DNA from: Paraburkholderia sp. SOS3 | Lineage (GTDB): Bacteria; Pseudomonadota; Gammaproteobacteria; Burkholderiales; Burkholderiaceae | Direction: 5' to 3' | Assembly (NCBI RefSeq): GCF_001922345.1 | Contig: NZ_CP018811.1 | Span: 3,534,001 to 3,598,000 of the forward strand | Length of the DNA: 64,000 nt | Part shown: positions 1-9,762 of the stretch, piece by piece | Numbering within the stretch: position 1 is the first letter of the stretch | Layout: each line of letters begins with the position of its first letter | The notes under the pieces: model-generated | Told to the model about the DNA's origin: nothing | Databases searched by the model: none | What the model saw: only the letters and a program-made list of their open reading frames with translations | Program-made: the position numbers and the translations under genes

Positions 1-1
1 C

Positions 2-1225
2 TTCAATCTCGGCAACACGCTGCACGCTATGGGCCGCTTCGACGAAGCGGCCGCCGCGTTCGAAGCCGTGCTCGCGCTGCAGCCACATCTGCCGCCGGCG
101 CTGTTCGGCCTCGGCAACGCGCTCGCCGCATCGGGACGCCACGCCGATGCGCTGCCGCGCTTCGAACGCGCGATCGGCTTCGACCCGAAATTCGCGCTCG
201 CGTGGCTCGGACTCGGCACCGCGCATCAGGCGCTCGGTGCGTACGCGGCGGCGCTGCGCGCCTTCGACGAAGCGCTGCGACTGCGACCCGATCTCGGCCT
301 TGCGCATCTGCATCGCGCGGTCTCGCATCTGACGCTCGGGAACTTCGAGCGCGGCTTGCCCGAGTACGAATGGCGGCTCGAATCGGCCACGTCGGGCGGC
401 CCGATGCTGCCGCGCTGGCGCGGCGAGCCCGCCGATACGCGCACGCTTTTCGTCCACGCCGAACAGGGTTTCGGCGACACGCTGCAGTTCGTGCGCTTCG
501 TCCCGCTCGCGGCCGCGCGGGCAGCGCGCGTCGTACTGGAAGTTCAGCCCCAGCTCGTGCCGTTGATTGCGGCTGCCGCGCAGCAATGGGGTGTCCAGCT
601 GATCGCGCAAGGCACGCCGCGGCCGCGCGCCGATCTGCAGATTCCGCTGCTAAGCCTGCCGCTCGCGCTCGGCACGACCTTCGACACGATTCCCGCGCGC
701 ACGCCCTACCTTGCCGCGGCGCCGGCATACCGGCGCAAATGGCGCGGTTCGCTCGGCGGACACGCGAAGCGCAAGATCGGTCTCGCGTGGTCAGGGCGCA
801 TCCAGAAGCAGGAAAACCGCGCGATGCCGCTGGCGGCGCTCGAGCCGTTATTCGCGCTCGACGGCATCGACTGGATCGTGCTTCAGCCCGAACTCGCCGA
901 AGCGGAACGCGCGGCGCTCGCCGCACATCCGCGCGCGAAGTCGATTCACTGTTTCGGCGAGCGCATCGGCGATTTTGCCGATACCGCCGCGGTCGTCGAG
1001 CGGCTCGACGCCGTGGTCTCGGTCGATACGGCGATTGCGCATCTGACGGGTGCACTGCGCAAGCCGCTGTGGTTGATGCTGCCGTTCTCGGCGGACTGGC
1101 GCTGGTTCACGGGCGATACGCACAGCCCGTGGTATCCGGGCGCGCAGCTCGTGCGGCAACCGCGTCCCGGCGCATGGGACGAAGTCGTCGCGGCAGTTGC
1201 GCTCGCGCTGCGCGACGACGCGTAG
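2..1225 (+). CDS. TPR protein with C-terminal glycosyltransferase-like domain (5' end outside window)
   Basis: The reading frame is already open at base 2, so the N-terminus lies outside the window. The first ~120 visible residues are tetratricopeptide repeats with the usual pattern (GLGNALAASGRHADAL, GLGTAHQALGAYAAALRAFD, HRAVSHLTLGNFERGLPEYE). The remaining ~270 residues resemble the C-terminal part of Burkholderia TPR proteins related to the GT9/heptosyltransferase fold (FVHAEQGFGDTLQFVRFVPL, SVDTAIAHLTGALRKPLWLMLP). Known relatives are large cytoplasmic proteins of unproven activity, sometimes linked to protein or flagellin glycosylation. No neighbour in the window clarifies the acceptor. 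The function is inferred from fold only. Confidence 0.75.
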   Translation, partial: FNLGNTLHAMGRFDEAAAAFEAVLALQPHLPPALFGLGNALAASGRHADALPRFERAIGFDPKFALAWLGLGTAHQALGAYAAALRAFDEALRLRPDLGLAHLHRAVSHLTLGNFERGLPEYEWRLESATSGGPMLPRWRGEPADTRTLFVHAEQGFGDTLQFVRFVPLAAARAARVVLEVQPQLVPLIAAAAQQWGVQLIAQGTPRPRADLQIPLLSLPLALGTTFDTIPARTPYLAAAPAYRRKWRGSLGGHAKRKIGLAWSGRIQKQENRAMPLAALEPLFALDGIDWIVLQPELAEAERAALAAHPRAKSIHCFGERIGDFADTAAVVERLDAVVSVDTAIAHLTGALRKPLWLMLPFSADWRWFTGDTHSPWYPGAQLVRQPRPGAWDEVVAAVALALRDDA

Positions 1226-1482
1226 CGACTCCCGGCAGCGCCGGCGTGCGGTATCTGCGTCCGGCGCGCACATGCAACATGCAACCGGCGGCACGCGGCG
1301 AGACGAAGCAGCAATCGGTCAATGCCCTGCCCGCGCAATAGTCCGCCAACCGCAGCGCTCGCAACGGACGTACGCGAAGCTGGCGGCGACGCAGCGCGGC
1401 CCATAGAATCGTTCTACGCACGCCCGCGCTCGCACGATCCTCGTAGTCGAATGTATTGCAAACTTCCGCCCGATCCGCCTCG

Positions 1483-2049
1483 ATGTATTCCACCTCTTCA
1501 CTTTCGTTGCGCGCGGCGAGTGCTGCCGACGCCGATCTGATCGCTTCGATTCACGCAGCCAGTTGGCAGGCGTCTCACCGCGGGTTAGTGCCCGAAGCGT
1601 TCCTCGACAGCGAAGTCGTTCGCGAACGCGCGACCTATTGGCACGCGCGGATCGCGGCGCCCGGCGCGGAGCGGCGCCTCATGCTGATCGCGGAACGCCG
1701 CGCCCAGCCGATCGCGTTCGCCTGCGTCGAACGCCAGCCGGGTTCGACGTGGGGCGCGCTGCTCGACAATCTCCATGCGTTGCCGGCGCATCAACGCACC
1801 GGGGCCGGCAGCCTGCTCATGCATGCGGTCGAGGACTGGGCGCGCGAGCACGGCGAAACGCAGCTATGCCTCTACGTGCTCGAGGGCAACGCCGCGGCGA
1901 TCCGCTTCTACGAACGGCGCGGCTGGCGGCTGTCGGGGGCCGAGCCCGATCGCGTGGGCGGAGCCGATATCACGATGCTGCGATATCTGTATCGACTCGG
2001 CGACGTCCCGCGAAATCGCGCAATCGATCGCCCCGCGCTGCCGTTCTGA
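1483..2049 (+). CDS. GNAT family N-acetyltransferase
   Basis: This 188-residue protein has the order of a GCN5-related acetyltransferase: an N-terminal beta strand and helix (LRAASAADADLIASIHAASW), a central sheet, the acetyl-CoA loop in QRTGAGSLLMHAV (an R/Q-x-x-G-x-G/A form), and the C-terminal NAAAIRFYERRGWRLSG block typical of RimI-like members. The frame is also open from a TTG at 1456, but the family usually starts a few residues before the first strand, so ATG 1483 is preferred; neither start has a clear ribosome site. The substrate cannot be told. It stands alone between two unrelated genes. Confidence 0.8.
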   Translation: MYSTSSLSLRAASAADADLIASIHAASWQASHRGLVPEAFLDSEVVRERATYWHARIAAPGAERRLMLIAERRAQPIAFACVERQPGSTWGALLDNLHALPAHQRTGAGSLLMHAVEDWAREHGETQLCLYVLEGNAAAIRFYERRGWRLSGAEPDRVGGADITMLRYLYRLGDVPRNRAIDRPALPF

Positions 2050-2230
2050 TCCCCACCCGTTTTAGGACTCGTCTGATCGAGCACGCGAAGCTGCCACGGC
2101 ATCATCACGCCACTCGCCGGTTTTTTTGAGACACAGTCGATCCCAAGAAAGCCGGCACGCGTGTCCAGCCAGCGCTCGTCCTTCTCCGGCACGGCCACGC
2201 ATCTCTTCTCAGATGGAGGCTTGCCGAGCA

Positions 2231-3523
2231 ATGTCGACGAATATCCCTTTCACGCTGGTCGAAGGCGCAGTGGCACTGCCGCCGCTGCGTCCGCTAGGCC
2301 CGCTTTCTCAAACCCTCGGGCTCGAATGGGCGCTGCTGCCGCCTAACGTCAGCTTGCGTGTCGAACTGAAGGCGCTTTATGCGGCGATGTTGCGCACGTT
2401 TTGCCTGTCGTCGCAGGCGATCCGTTCGATGTGCCGATGGGAGCCGCTGAGTGCGCAGAACGACGCAAGCGATGCAGGGCTTGCGACAGCGGCCGGCGCC
2501 TTGTCGCAGCGCGACAGCGCAGCGGCTACGGTGCATGCGTCGTCGCAGGCCGCCGGCGTTGCGGGTTCGTTTGCCGCGACGGCGGGCGTAAAGCCCGGCG
2601 CCCGCCCTCTGCCCCACACGCCGCGCCGCGCATCGAATCTGAAAGCAGGCAGCGCGGTGGCGATCGGCGGCGCGGCCATGCTTGCGTGGATCGTGCTCGA
2701 TCATCCGCATCGTGAGTATGGCAACCGCGCAACGCCCGCGGCAATTGGACCGGCATCGTCGCGCGCGGCGCAGCACGCCGAACCGTCGAAGACGGTTGCG
2801 ATCGCGAGCGTCGATCAAGCTGGACACGCGGGCTCGGGAGGCAACCCTTCAACTGATCTCAACAGGTCCGCGAACGTCGAAGTAACGCGCGTGGTCCAGG
2901 CCGCAACCGTCACGAATCCGCAGCCGGTCGCGTCGCCGCAAGTCGTAGTCGCGTCGCAACCGCCTTCGTCCGGGGTCGTGCAGGCGGCCACACCGGCATC
3001 GGGCACGGCGACCGTCGCAAGCGGCGAGCGCCCGATAACGCAGAATGTCGCCGTCAAAGCGGTTACGGCGCCCGCGAGCACGACGTCGATCGCACCGGTC
3101 GCCGTCACGTCGGCCGAAGCGGCGTCGCGTCAAGCCGCAACCGTTGCAGCGCGTCGCAGCAGTACCGCGGCGGCGACCTCGAACGCAACGACGACAGCTG
3201 CGACCTGGAGCGCTCGCCACGCCGCAGCGTCGGCTGAAACGACCGTGAGCCGCGCCGCATCGGCGAGCGCAAAGCCATCGGCCGCCGGCAACTATTCGCC
3301 GTTTGCGCCGTCTGCAACTGTCGATGGCGAGTACGAATCGGTGACAGCGTCCGCCCGCACCTTCAGCAGCGACAGTCCATACGGCACCACCACCGCAAAC
3401 AACGCAGTACAGCAGCGTACGCAAGCGATGCCGCGCAGCAATGTAGACCCAAACGACACATCATGGATGGGCCGCCTGTCGCAGCGGCGCGTGACCGAAG
3501 TTCCGGAGCTGTTCTCCCAGTGA
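2231..3523 (+). CDS. Uncharacterised Ala/Ser/Thr-rich protein with one membrane segment
   Basis: This is a 430-residue protein of unknown function. ATG 2231 is chosen because GGAGG lies 11 bases upstream; earlier in-frame codons lack such a site. Residues 1-70 are ordinary in composition and look folded. A single hydrophobic segment (about residues 139-157) is followed by ~270 residues of very low complexity rich in Ala, Ser, Thr and Val, probably disordered. The topology suggests a membrane-anchored protein with an extended tail, but no domain is recognised. A strong hairpin follows the stop codon. Confidence 0.65.
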   Translation: MSTNIPFTLVEGAVALPPLRPLGPLSQTLGLEWALLPPNVSLRVELKALYAAMLRTFCLSSQAIRSMCRWEPLSAQNDASDAGLATAAGALSQRDSAAATVHASSQAAGVAGSFAATAGVKPGARPLPHTPRRASNLKAGSAVAIGGAAMLAWIVLDHPHREYGNRATPAAIGPASSRAAQHAEPSKTVAIASVDQAGHAGSGGNPSTDLNRSANVEVTRVVQAATVTNPQPVASPQVVVASQPPSSGVVQAATPASGTATVASGERPITQNVAVKAVTAPASTTSIAPVAVTSAEAASRQAATVAARRSSTAAATSNATTTAATWSARHAAASAETTVSRAASASAKPSAAGNYSPFAPSATVDGEYESVTASARTFSSDSPYGTTTANNAVQQRTQAMPRSNVDPNDTSWMGRLSQRRVTEVPELFSQ

Positions 3524-3604
3524 GCTTCGTTCGAGGCTTCCCGCTTTTCCAACCTCGGGCGCACGCAATAACCAACCTATACGCGCGCTCTCGTTAGCCC
3601 CATA

Positions 3605-3643
3605 GCAAACAGCCCGGTACGCGACGCGCACCGGGCTGTTTGC
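3605..3643. terminator. Bidirectional hairpin between convergent genes
   Basis: Perfect 14-base inverted repeat (arms 3605-3618 and 3630-3643, GC-rich with A/T ends, 11-base loop) in the short gap between two convergent genes. There is no long T run, but the AAA and TTT at the arm ends make it usable on both strands. Confidence 0.75.
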
Positions 3644-3666
3644 ATTCCAGCGCTTCGATCCGACGC

Positions 3667-4434
3667 TCACTCCCGCGCCGCAGGCAACCCCGCCTCGGTT
3701 TGTTGCTGCAGTTGCTGAATCTGCTGCTGCAGCTGACGCAACTGCGCTCGCGCTTTGTCCTTCTCGTCGCGCAACGCGAGCGCATCGCCCTGCGCCTCGC
3801 GCTGATATTCGGACACCTTCGCCTGCTGGTCCCGTGCAACATTGAGGTCCGCCTGCAGCCGCTTTGCGCGATCTTCGGACAGGCCGATCATCCGTTCGAT
3901 ATACGACTTTTGTGCCTGCAGCTTCGCGCGACGGATTTCGACGTCGGCGAGTTGCTGCGTCTGACGGGCGAAGCTGCCGTAGATTTCCTCGGCACGCGCG
4001 TCGTCCTGCAGCTTGATCACGCGCCAGAAATGCTTGTCCTGAAACAATGCGACGTAGTAGGTCAGCTCGCGCGGATAGAAAAACAGCGATGCGCCGTATC
4101 CGCCGTTGTAGGTCGTGCGCAACTCGTTCAACGACGCGCCTTGTATGAGCCGCGTCAATTCGGCGACGTCGCCCTGCGTGACGGGACCGGTGGCGTAAAC
4201 GGAGTTCGCACTGCCATTGACCGCGGCCTGCGCGGCAAGTGACGCCGCCGGTGACGCGCCGCGCGCCGCGAGCGGCAACAACGCGGCCTGCACGTCGATT
4301 GCGCCCGAGCTCGCCGGCTCTGCCTGCGCGGCGGCTGAGGCGCACGCCCAATCGCATTGCAGCACCATGCTGCCGGCTGCGAACAGCACGATGCGCCGAA
4401 TTGATAAGGGGTACTTCTTCACTGCATGCTCCAT
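3667..4434 (-). CDS. DUF2968 family exported protein
   Basis: This 255-residue protein matches the DUF2968 family, found mostly in Burkholderiales and without a known function. It starts with a basic stretch and hydrophobic core followed by an Ala-rich region with AXA sites (ASAAAQA), consistent with a Sec signal peptide of about 35-38 residues. The middle block (GDVAELTRLIQGASLNELRTTYNGGYGASLFFYPRELTYYVALFQDKHFWRVIK) is the conserved core. Residues from about 150 to the end form a long coiled coil ending in Gln-rich heptads (QLRQLQQQIQQLQQQ). It is likely periplasmic or cell-envelope associated. It is monocistronic and convergent with the gene to its left. Confidence 0.8.
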   Translation of the reverse strand: MEHAVKKYPLSIRRIVLFAAGSMVLQCDWACASAAAQAEPASSGAIDVQAALLPLAARGASPAASLAAQAAVNGSANSVYATGPVTQGDVAELTRLIQGASLNELRTTYNGGYGASLFFYPRELTYYVALFQDKHFWRVIKLQDDARAEEIYGSFARQTQQLADVEIRRAKLQAQKSYIERMIGLSEDRAKRLQADLNVARDQQAKVSEYQREAQGDALALRDEKDKARAQLRQLQQQIQQLQQQTEAGLPAARE

Positions 4435-4666
4435 GCGATTCCAGAAACAGCTGCGGATTATCGCGCGGATTGGCAGCGAAACGACGAGGCGAGTCGGGAC
4501 TTTAAATTGAGATAAAACAATGCGTTAGAGATGCAGCCGCGACGCAACCGGACTGCCGCCGCGGCTCAACCGCGTCTCGACCGCCGACGCGTAACCGGGA
4601 CACCGCCGGGACATCCGTCGGCACGCCCGCGCGACCGCTCGGCGGCCGCGCGTATCGCAAAAACAA

Positions 4667-6283
4667 TCAGAAGCGCGTTTCCCGTGCGACGCGCAGAAAC
4701 GTATCGAGCAGCGGCGTGCAATCGAGCAGCTCGGCGCCGCCCGCGCGGTGAAACTCCGGATGCCATTGCACGCCGACCACGAACGGCGCGCGCCGGTAGC
4801 GCACCGCCTCGATGATGCCGTCTTCGGCCGACACCGCCTCGATATTGAGGTCGCGTCCCAGCACGTTGACCGCCTGGTGGTGAATCGAATTGACGATCGC
4901 TTCGCGCCGGCCGGGGAACATATTCGCGAGCGTCGAGCCGTCGGGGAAATGCACGGCGTGCCGGTGCTGGTCGTATTGTTCGTTCACGTGCACGCCGGCG
5001 GTCGGCACGTCGGTTGCGATATCCTGGTACAGCGTGCCGCCGAACGCGACGTTAATGAGCTGGCAGCCGCGGCACACGCCAAGCACGGGCTTGCCCGATT
5101 CGACGAACTCGTGCAGCAGCTCGAGCTCGTACATGTCGCGCACGCGGTCGCCGGGCCACTCGGGGCGCATCCCGGCTTCCGCGTACGATTGCGGCGACAC
5201 GTCCGCGCCGCCTTGCAGCAGCAGGCCGTCGAGATTCTTCGCGTAGTCGCGCAGACGGATATTGCTCGGGTGAAGCATGCCCTGATGGCCGACGGTCGGG
5301 ATCATGAAGACGAGCACGTCGCGCGACATCACCCAATGCGCGATCGATTCCTCGAGATACTGGAGCGTCTTGCCGCGCAGCCCTCGCGCGCCCGGTTCCG
5401 GGTGGAAAAGCCGCGCCGACACGCCGATACGCAGCGTGCGCTGCGTAATGCGCTGGCCCGCGCGATCGAAAATCTGCCGCGCGCGCGCAGCGAGTACGCG
5501 GCCGAATACCGACCACGCGGAATCGCTGCGCTTCAGATACGCAGGCTGGTTCGGCGGAATCGCCCCCGGCGGCGGCGGATGATAGGCGCCGAAATCGGGC
5601 GCCGCGCCGAAGCCGGGCGGCGGCGCACCGGGCGCGCCAGCTTCGCGCGCGACGCTGCTTGCGGCTGCCGCCTCGGCGGCAATCTGGGCACTCGATGCGG
5701 CCGCCGCGGCCTGCACACTCGCGGCATCGGCGGCGGCAGCGGCCGCGGCGGCGTCGCGTGCCGAGGGATGCGGAGCCAGTTGTGCGCTGGTGTCGGGAGT
5801 TGCCGGCGCGCTCACCGGCGAACCTACCTGAGGACTCGCTGCGGGACGACTCGCCGCGGGCTTCGCCGGTTCACCTGCAACGGCCGACCGTTGTCCCCGC
5901 ATCGGCGCCGCACGCTCGACGCTCGGCGCGCTCGGCGCGCTCGACGTATTGGCGGCCGCACGGCCCTGATAGATCCCCGCCGTTTGCTGCGCGTCCTCGC
6001 GATGCACATCCGAACCGGCCCGTGGCGGCGTGCCCGTAGGCGAAGACCCGGACGCAGCCGGAGCCGCGCCGTCGGGCGTGATATTCGATGCGCTTTCGGG
6101 GGAATCGGTAGCTGCGGCTTCTTTGGCCGCGGGCGGGGTGGACGCTGCCGGAGTTGCTTCGGGCTTCGAACCGGCTTGCGGCCCCGACTCTACACGGGGC
6201 TTGGCTGCGCTCGACGTGGATTCAGCAGTGGCAGCGGATGGCGTACCGGAGGGTCCGGCGTTATCTGGCGTATTTTCGCTCAT
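4667..6283 (-). CDS. Gamma-glutamyl-gamma-aminobutyrate hydrolase family (peptidase C26) with long disordered N-terminus
   Basis: The C-terminal ~270 residues are a class I glutamine amidotransferase fold of the C26/PuuD group: nucleophile Cys404 in VLGVCRGCQLINVAFGG, the substrate block LLQGGADVSPQSYAE, and the His/Glu pair in VQWHPEFH near the end. Family members hydrolyse gamma-glutamyl amides, as in putrescine or ethanolamine catabolism. The N-terminal ~260 residues are Ala/Pro/Ser-rich low-complexity sequence not found in the ~250-residue core enzyme. No polyamine genes are nearby, so the substrate is unknown. It follows the antiporter gene on the same strand after 184 bases. Confidence 0.85.
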   Translation of the reverse strand: MSENTPDNAGPSGTPSAATAESTSSAAKPRVESGPQAGSKPEATPAASTPPAAKEAAATDSPESASNITPDGAAPAASGSSPTGTPPRAGSDVHREDAQQTAGIYQGRAAANTSSAPSAPSVERAAPMRGQRSAVAGEPAKPAASRPAASPQVGSPVSAPATPDTSAQLAPHPSARDAAAAAAAADAASVQAAAAASSAQIAAEAAAASSVAREAGAPGAPPPGFGAAPDFGAYHPPPPGAIPPNQPAYLKRSDSAWSVFGRVLAARARQIFDRAGQRITQRTLRIGVSARLFHPEPGARGLRGKTLQYLEESIAHWVMSRDVLVFMIPTVGHQGMLHPSNIRLRDYAKNLDGLLLQGGADVSPQSYAEAGMRPEWPGDRVRDMYELELLHEFVESGKPVLGVCRGCQLINVAFGGTLYQDIATDVPTAGVHVNEQYDQHRHAVHFPDGSTLANMFPGRREAIVNSIHHQAVNVLGRDLNIEAVSAEDGIIEAVRYRRAPFVVGVQWHPEFHRAGGAELLDCTPLLDTFLRVARETRF

Positions 6284-6467
6284 GACGATGTGTCAGGCGC
6301 GCTTCGATGCGCGAACGAAATGAACATGGTTCGATTATCCGCCAGCGTTCGATGACGGGCAAACCGGCACACAATTCGTCACATCCGCTCACACTGATGT
6401 TCACATAGCGTTACATCGCGTCACGCCGCTGCGACCCCGCATGCGGCACATCGACGTAAGCACAACG

Positions 6468-8225
6468 TCATGGATCGGGCCGCTCGTCGAGCGTCTCGCG
6501 CAACGCGATCTGCATCGATGCATGAATGCGCACGAACCAGCGCCAAAGCGCCGTGACGAGCAGCGCAGCGCAGACGAGCACGACGATCAGCAACCCCGTG
6601 GGCGGCAGGATCGTGCCCGACAGCGCGGCAACGAGCAGGAATACCCCGACCATCGACACCACCGGCACGAGATCCGAAATCGCATAGCGCAGCGCGCGCG
6701 TCAGAAGGCCAGCCTTCGCCGGCTGCACGCTGACTTCGGCCAGCAATAGCGCGAGCGACTTCGTCTTGCGGTAGACCGCGACGAGAAACGGCATCGATAT
6801 CACGAGCGCCGCGCTCCACAGCACGACGCGCTGGATCGCTTCAGCCGGAATCCAGCCCGCCAGCAGTCTGCTCGCGAACGGCGCGCCATACGAAGCGCCG
6901 AGAAAGATCGCCACGACGAGCGCCAGATTGACCGAGATCTGCAAGATGATCCGCCGCGTCAGACTGAAGAGAGTGGGTTCGCCGTTCGTCGGCCCGAGGC
7001 TGCCGAGCCACTGACCATACAGTCCGAACATGTTCGCGACCGCCTTCGGCATCGCCTCGCCGACGCGCCGCGACAACGGATCGGCGGCGCGGATCAGATA
7101 GGGCGTGAAGAGCGTCGTCAGCGCCGACACGGCCACCGCGATCGGATACAGAAACGCGCTCGTCACCTTGAGCGTGAGCCCAAGCGACGCGATGATGAAC
7201 GAGAATTCGCCGATCTGCGACACCGTCATGCCGACGCGCATCGCCGTGCGCCCGTCCTTGCCCGCGAGAAAGGTGCCGAGCCCGCACGACACGATCTTGC
7301 CGACGATCACCGCGACCGTGATCACCGCGATCGGCCATGCGTAGTCGACCAGCACGGCCGGGTTCAGCATCAGGCCGATCGTGACGAAGAAGATCGCGGA
7401 AAATGCGTCGCGCAATGGTGCGATCAGATGTTCGATGCGATGCAGATGGCGCGACTCGGCCATGATCGCGCCGATCAGAAACGCGCCGAGCGCGATGCTG
7501 TAGTCGAGCTTGACGACGAGCAGACAGAACGCGAAACAGAAGCCGAGCACCGACACCAGCAGCATCTCGTCGCTCTTCGAGCGCGCCACGTAATTGAGCG
7601 CGCGCGGTACGACGAGAATGCCGATCACGAGCGACACCGTCATGAACAGCAGCAGCTTGCCGAGCGTGACGAGCGCGACGCCGGCCGACAGCTCGCCGGT
7701 CTGCGCGATGCCCGACAGCAGCACGAGCATCGCGATGCCGAGGATGTCTTCGACGATCAGAATGCCGAACACGAGCTGCGCGAAGCGCTCGCGCTTGAGG
7801 CCGAGTTCGGAGAGTGCCTTCACGATGATCGTGGTCGACGAGATCGCGAGGATCGCGCCGAGAAAAAGCGCATCCATCGACGACCAGCCGAAGGCGCGGC
7901 CGATCTCGTAGCCGATCCACAGCATCAGCACGATTTCGGAGAGCGCGGCGACGATCGCCGTCGCGCCGACGCGAAACAGCTTGCGCAGGCTGAACTCGAG
8001 GCCGAGCGAAAACATCAGGAAGACGACACCGAGTTCCCCGAGCGTCTGAATGGTCTGCTGATCGTGAATCAGCTGAAACGGCGGCGTATAAGGGCCGATG
8101 ATCACGCCGGCTGCGATATAACCGAGCACCACCGGCTGCTTCAGGCGATGGAACAGTACGGTGACGACGCCGGCCAACGCCATCACGACCGCCAGATCCT
8201 GAATGAAGCCGATACCATGATGCAT
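6468..8225 (-). CDS. KefB-type (CPA2) cation:proton antiporter
   Basis: This is a 585-residue inner-membrane protein. It opens with a dozen hydrophobic segments of the Na+/H+ exchanger (CPA2) fold, including the family motifs VLGYIAAGVIIGPYTPP, LFLGAILAISSTTIIVKALSE and VSQIGEFSFIIASLG. About 250 further residues, also strongly hydrophobic at the end, replace the TrkA-N/RCK domain of KefB and KefC, which is absent, so classical glutathione-adduct gating is unlikely. ATG 8225 is preferred over the more distal in-frame start at 8276 because an AAGGG sequence precedes it and the protein then starts as relatives do. It is divergent from the amidase gene. Confidence 0.85.
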   Translation of the reverse strand: MHHGIGFIQDLAVVMALAGVVTVLFHRLKQPVVLGYIAAGVIIGPYTPPFQLIHDQQTIQTLGELGVVFLMFSLGLEFSLRKLFRVGATAIVAALSEIVLMLWIGYEIGRAFGWSSMDALFLGAILAISSTTIIVKALSELGLKRERFAQLVFGILIVEDILGIAMLVLLSGIAQTGELSAGVALVTLGKLLLFMTVSLVIGILVVPRALNYVARSKSDEMLLVSVLGFCFAFCLLVVKLDYSIALGAFLIGAIMAESRHLHRIEHLIAPLRDAFSAIFFVTIGLMLNPAVLVDYAWPIAVITVAVIVGKIVSCGLGTFLAGKDGRTAMRVGMTVSQIGEFSFIIASLGLTLKVTSAFLYPIAVAVSALTTLFTPYLIRAADPLSRRVGEAMPKAVANMFGLYGQWLGSLGPTNGEPTLFSLTRRIILQISVNLALVVAIFLGASYGAPFASRLLAGWIPAEAIQRVVLWSAALVISMPFLVAVYRKTKSLALLLAEVSVQPAKAGLLTRALRYAISDLVPVVSMVGVFLLVAALSGTILPPTGLLIVVLVCAALLVTALWRWFVRIHASMQIALRETLDERPDP

Positions 8226-8385
8226 AGCCGCAACCCTTACAGAAAGTAAACTTTGAGTGGCGATGGTATCGCACAAATTATTAACCGCGCGCGATCGTCA
8301 ATCGACCGGCGGTCGTTTTAATGGACAGGTCACAATAAGGGCCGTTCAGCCACTCCATCGCGATTCCTCCTCCGCGCTTCCAGCC

Positions 8386-9762
8386 ATGACCACTGAATTC
8401 ACGCCCTTCCCGCCGCTCGCCCAACTCGCCGCCGATCTCGCCGCCGGCCGCACGACGAGCCGCGCCCTGATCGAAACCGCGCTCGAACGAATCGCCGACC
8501 CGGCCGGCCAGGGCGCAACCGTATTCGTCGACGTCGATGCAGCAGGCGCGCGCGCCGCCGCCGATGCGCACGACCGGCTGCGCGCGGCCGGCACCGTGCT
8601 GTCGCCGCTCGCGGGCATCCCGGTCTCGATCAAGGACCTGTTCGACATCGAAGGCGAGCGCACGCGCGCCGGCTCCCGCGCGCTCGCCGATGCGCCGCCG
8701 GCGCACGCCGACGCGGTCAGCGTCGCGCGCCTCAAGCGCGCGGGCGCGGTTCTGGTCGGCCGCACCAACATGAGCGAATTCGCGTTTTCGGCAGTCGGCC
8801 TGAACCCGCACTTCGGCAATCCGCTGTCGCCGTACCGGCGCGACGTGAAAGGCGACGAACGCGTGTCGGGCGGATCGTCGTCGGGCGCGGCGGCCTCGGT
8901 GGCGGACGGCATGGCGGCCGTCGCGCTCGGCACCGATACCGGCGGTTCGATCCGTGTGCCCGCATCGTTCTGCGGGCTGACCGGCTTCAAGCCGACCGCC
9001 GCGCGCGTGCCGCGCGAGGGCGGCGTGCCGCTCTCCACCACGCTCGATTCGTTCGGCCCGATCGGCGTGTCGGTCGCATGCTGCGCGCTCGTCGACCGGA
9101 TGCTCGCCGGGCTCGAACCGGTCGTTCCGGCCGCCCGGCCGCTCGAGGGCGTCCGGCTCGGCGTGCTGACGAACTATGTCAACGAGGGGCTCGACGCCGA
9201 AGTCGAAGCGGCAATCGACGCCGCGCTCAAGCACCTCGAAGCGGCCGGCGCGATCGTCTCGGAAGTGCGCTTCGCGGCGCTCGACCGCCTGCCCGAGATC
9301 AACCGCATCGGCTTTTCGTCGATGGAGGCGTATGCGTGGCACCGGCCGCTGCTCGAGCGGCACCGCGACGTATACGACCCGCGCGTGCTGTTCAGGATCA
9401 TGAAAGGCGAGGCCGCGAGCGCGGCGGACTATCTCGACCTGCTCGCCGAACGGACTGCGATGATCGCCGAGGCGCGCACGCTGTGGCAGCGCTTCGACGC
9501 GCTCGTCGCGCCGACCACGCCGATGGTGCCGCCGCGCGTCGCCGATGCGATGCGCGACGACGAGACGTTCTTCAGCATCAACGGCCGCATTCTGCGCAAC
9601 CCGAGCGCGTTCAACTTTCTCGACGCATGCGCGTTGTCGCTGCCGTGCCATCCGCGCGGGTCGGCGCCGGTCGGGTTGATGCTCGCGGGCGCGCCGTATG
9701 CCGACGACGCGCTGCTCGCGCTGGGGCGCGGGGTCGAGGCGGTGTTGAACACGATCCGCTGA
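8386..9762 (+). CDS. Amidase signature enzyme
   Basis: This 458-residue protein of the amidase signature family shows the Ser-cisSer-Lys triad: Lys83 in PVSIKDLFDIEG, the GGSSSG loop (Ser164/165), and the nucleophile Ser188 in TDTGGSIRVPASFCG. Relatives (GatA-like, AtzF-like and many general amidases) hydrolyse amides to acid and ammonia. There are no gatB/gatC partners here, so it is not the tRNA amidotransferase. ATG 8386 is chosen because the family aligns from there; the frame is open 43 codons further upstream, but that stretch overlaps the divergent promoter region. The substrate is unknown. Confidence 0.85.
   Translation: MTTEFTPFPPLAQLAADLAAGRTTSRALIETALERIADPAGQGATVFVDVDAAGARAAADAHDRLRAAGTVLSPLAGIPVSIKDLFDIEGERTRAGSRALADAPPAHADAVSVARLKRAGAVLVGRTNMSEFAFSAVGLNPHFGNPLSPYRRDVKGDERVSGGSSSGAAASVADGMAAVALGTDTGGSIRVPASFCGLTGFKPTAARVPREGGVPLSTTLDSFGPIGVSVACCALVDRMLAGLEPVVPAARPLEGVRLGVLTNYVNEGLDAEVEAAIDAALKHLEAAGAIVSEVRFAALDRLPEINRIGFSSMEAYAWHRPLLERHRDVYDPRVLFRIMKGEAASAADYLDLLAERTAMIAEARTLWQRFDALVAPTTPMVPPRVADAMRDDETFFSINGRILRNPSAFNFLDACALSLPCHPRGSAPVGLMLAGAPYADDALLALGRGVEAVLNTIR

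Noticed and set aside
6284..6467. Possible small gene between the antiporter and the amidotransferase
   Set aside because: No open frame with a start and ribosome site; simply a leader region.
7428..8249. 273-residue plus-strand frame rich in His, Asp and Arg
   Set aside because: Antisense to the antiporter; low-complexity composition.
8386..9762. Reading the amidase as GatA
   Set aside because: No gatB or gatC nearby and overall motif context fits general amidases.
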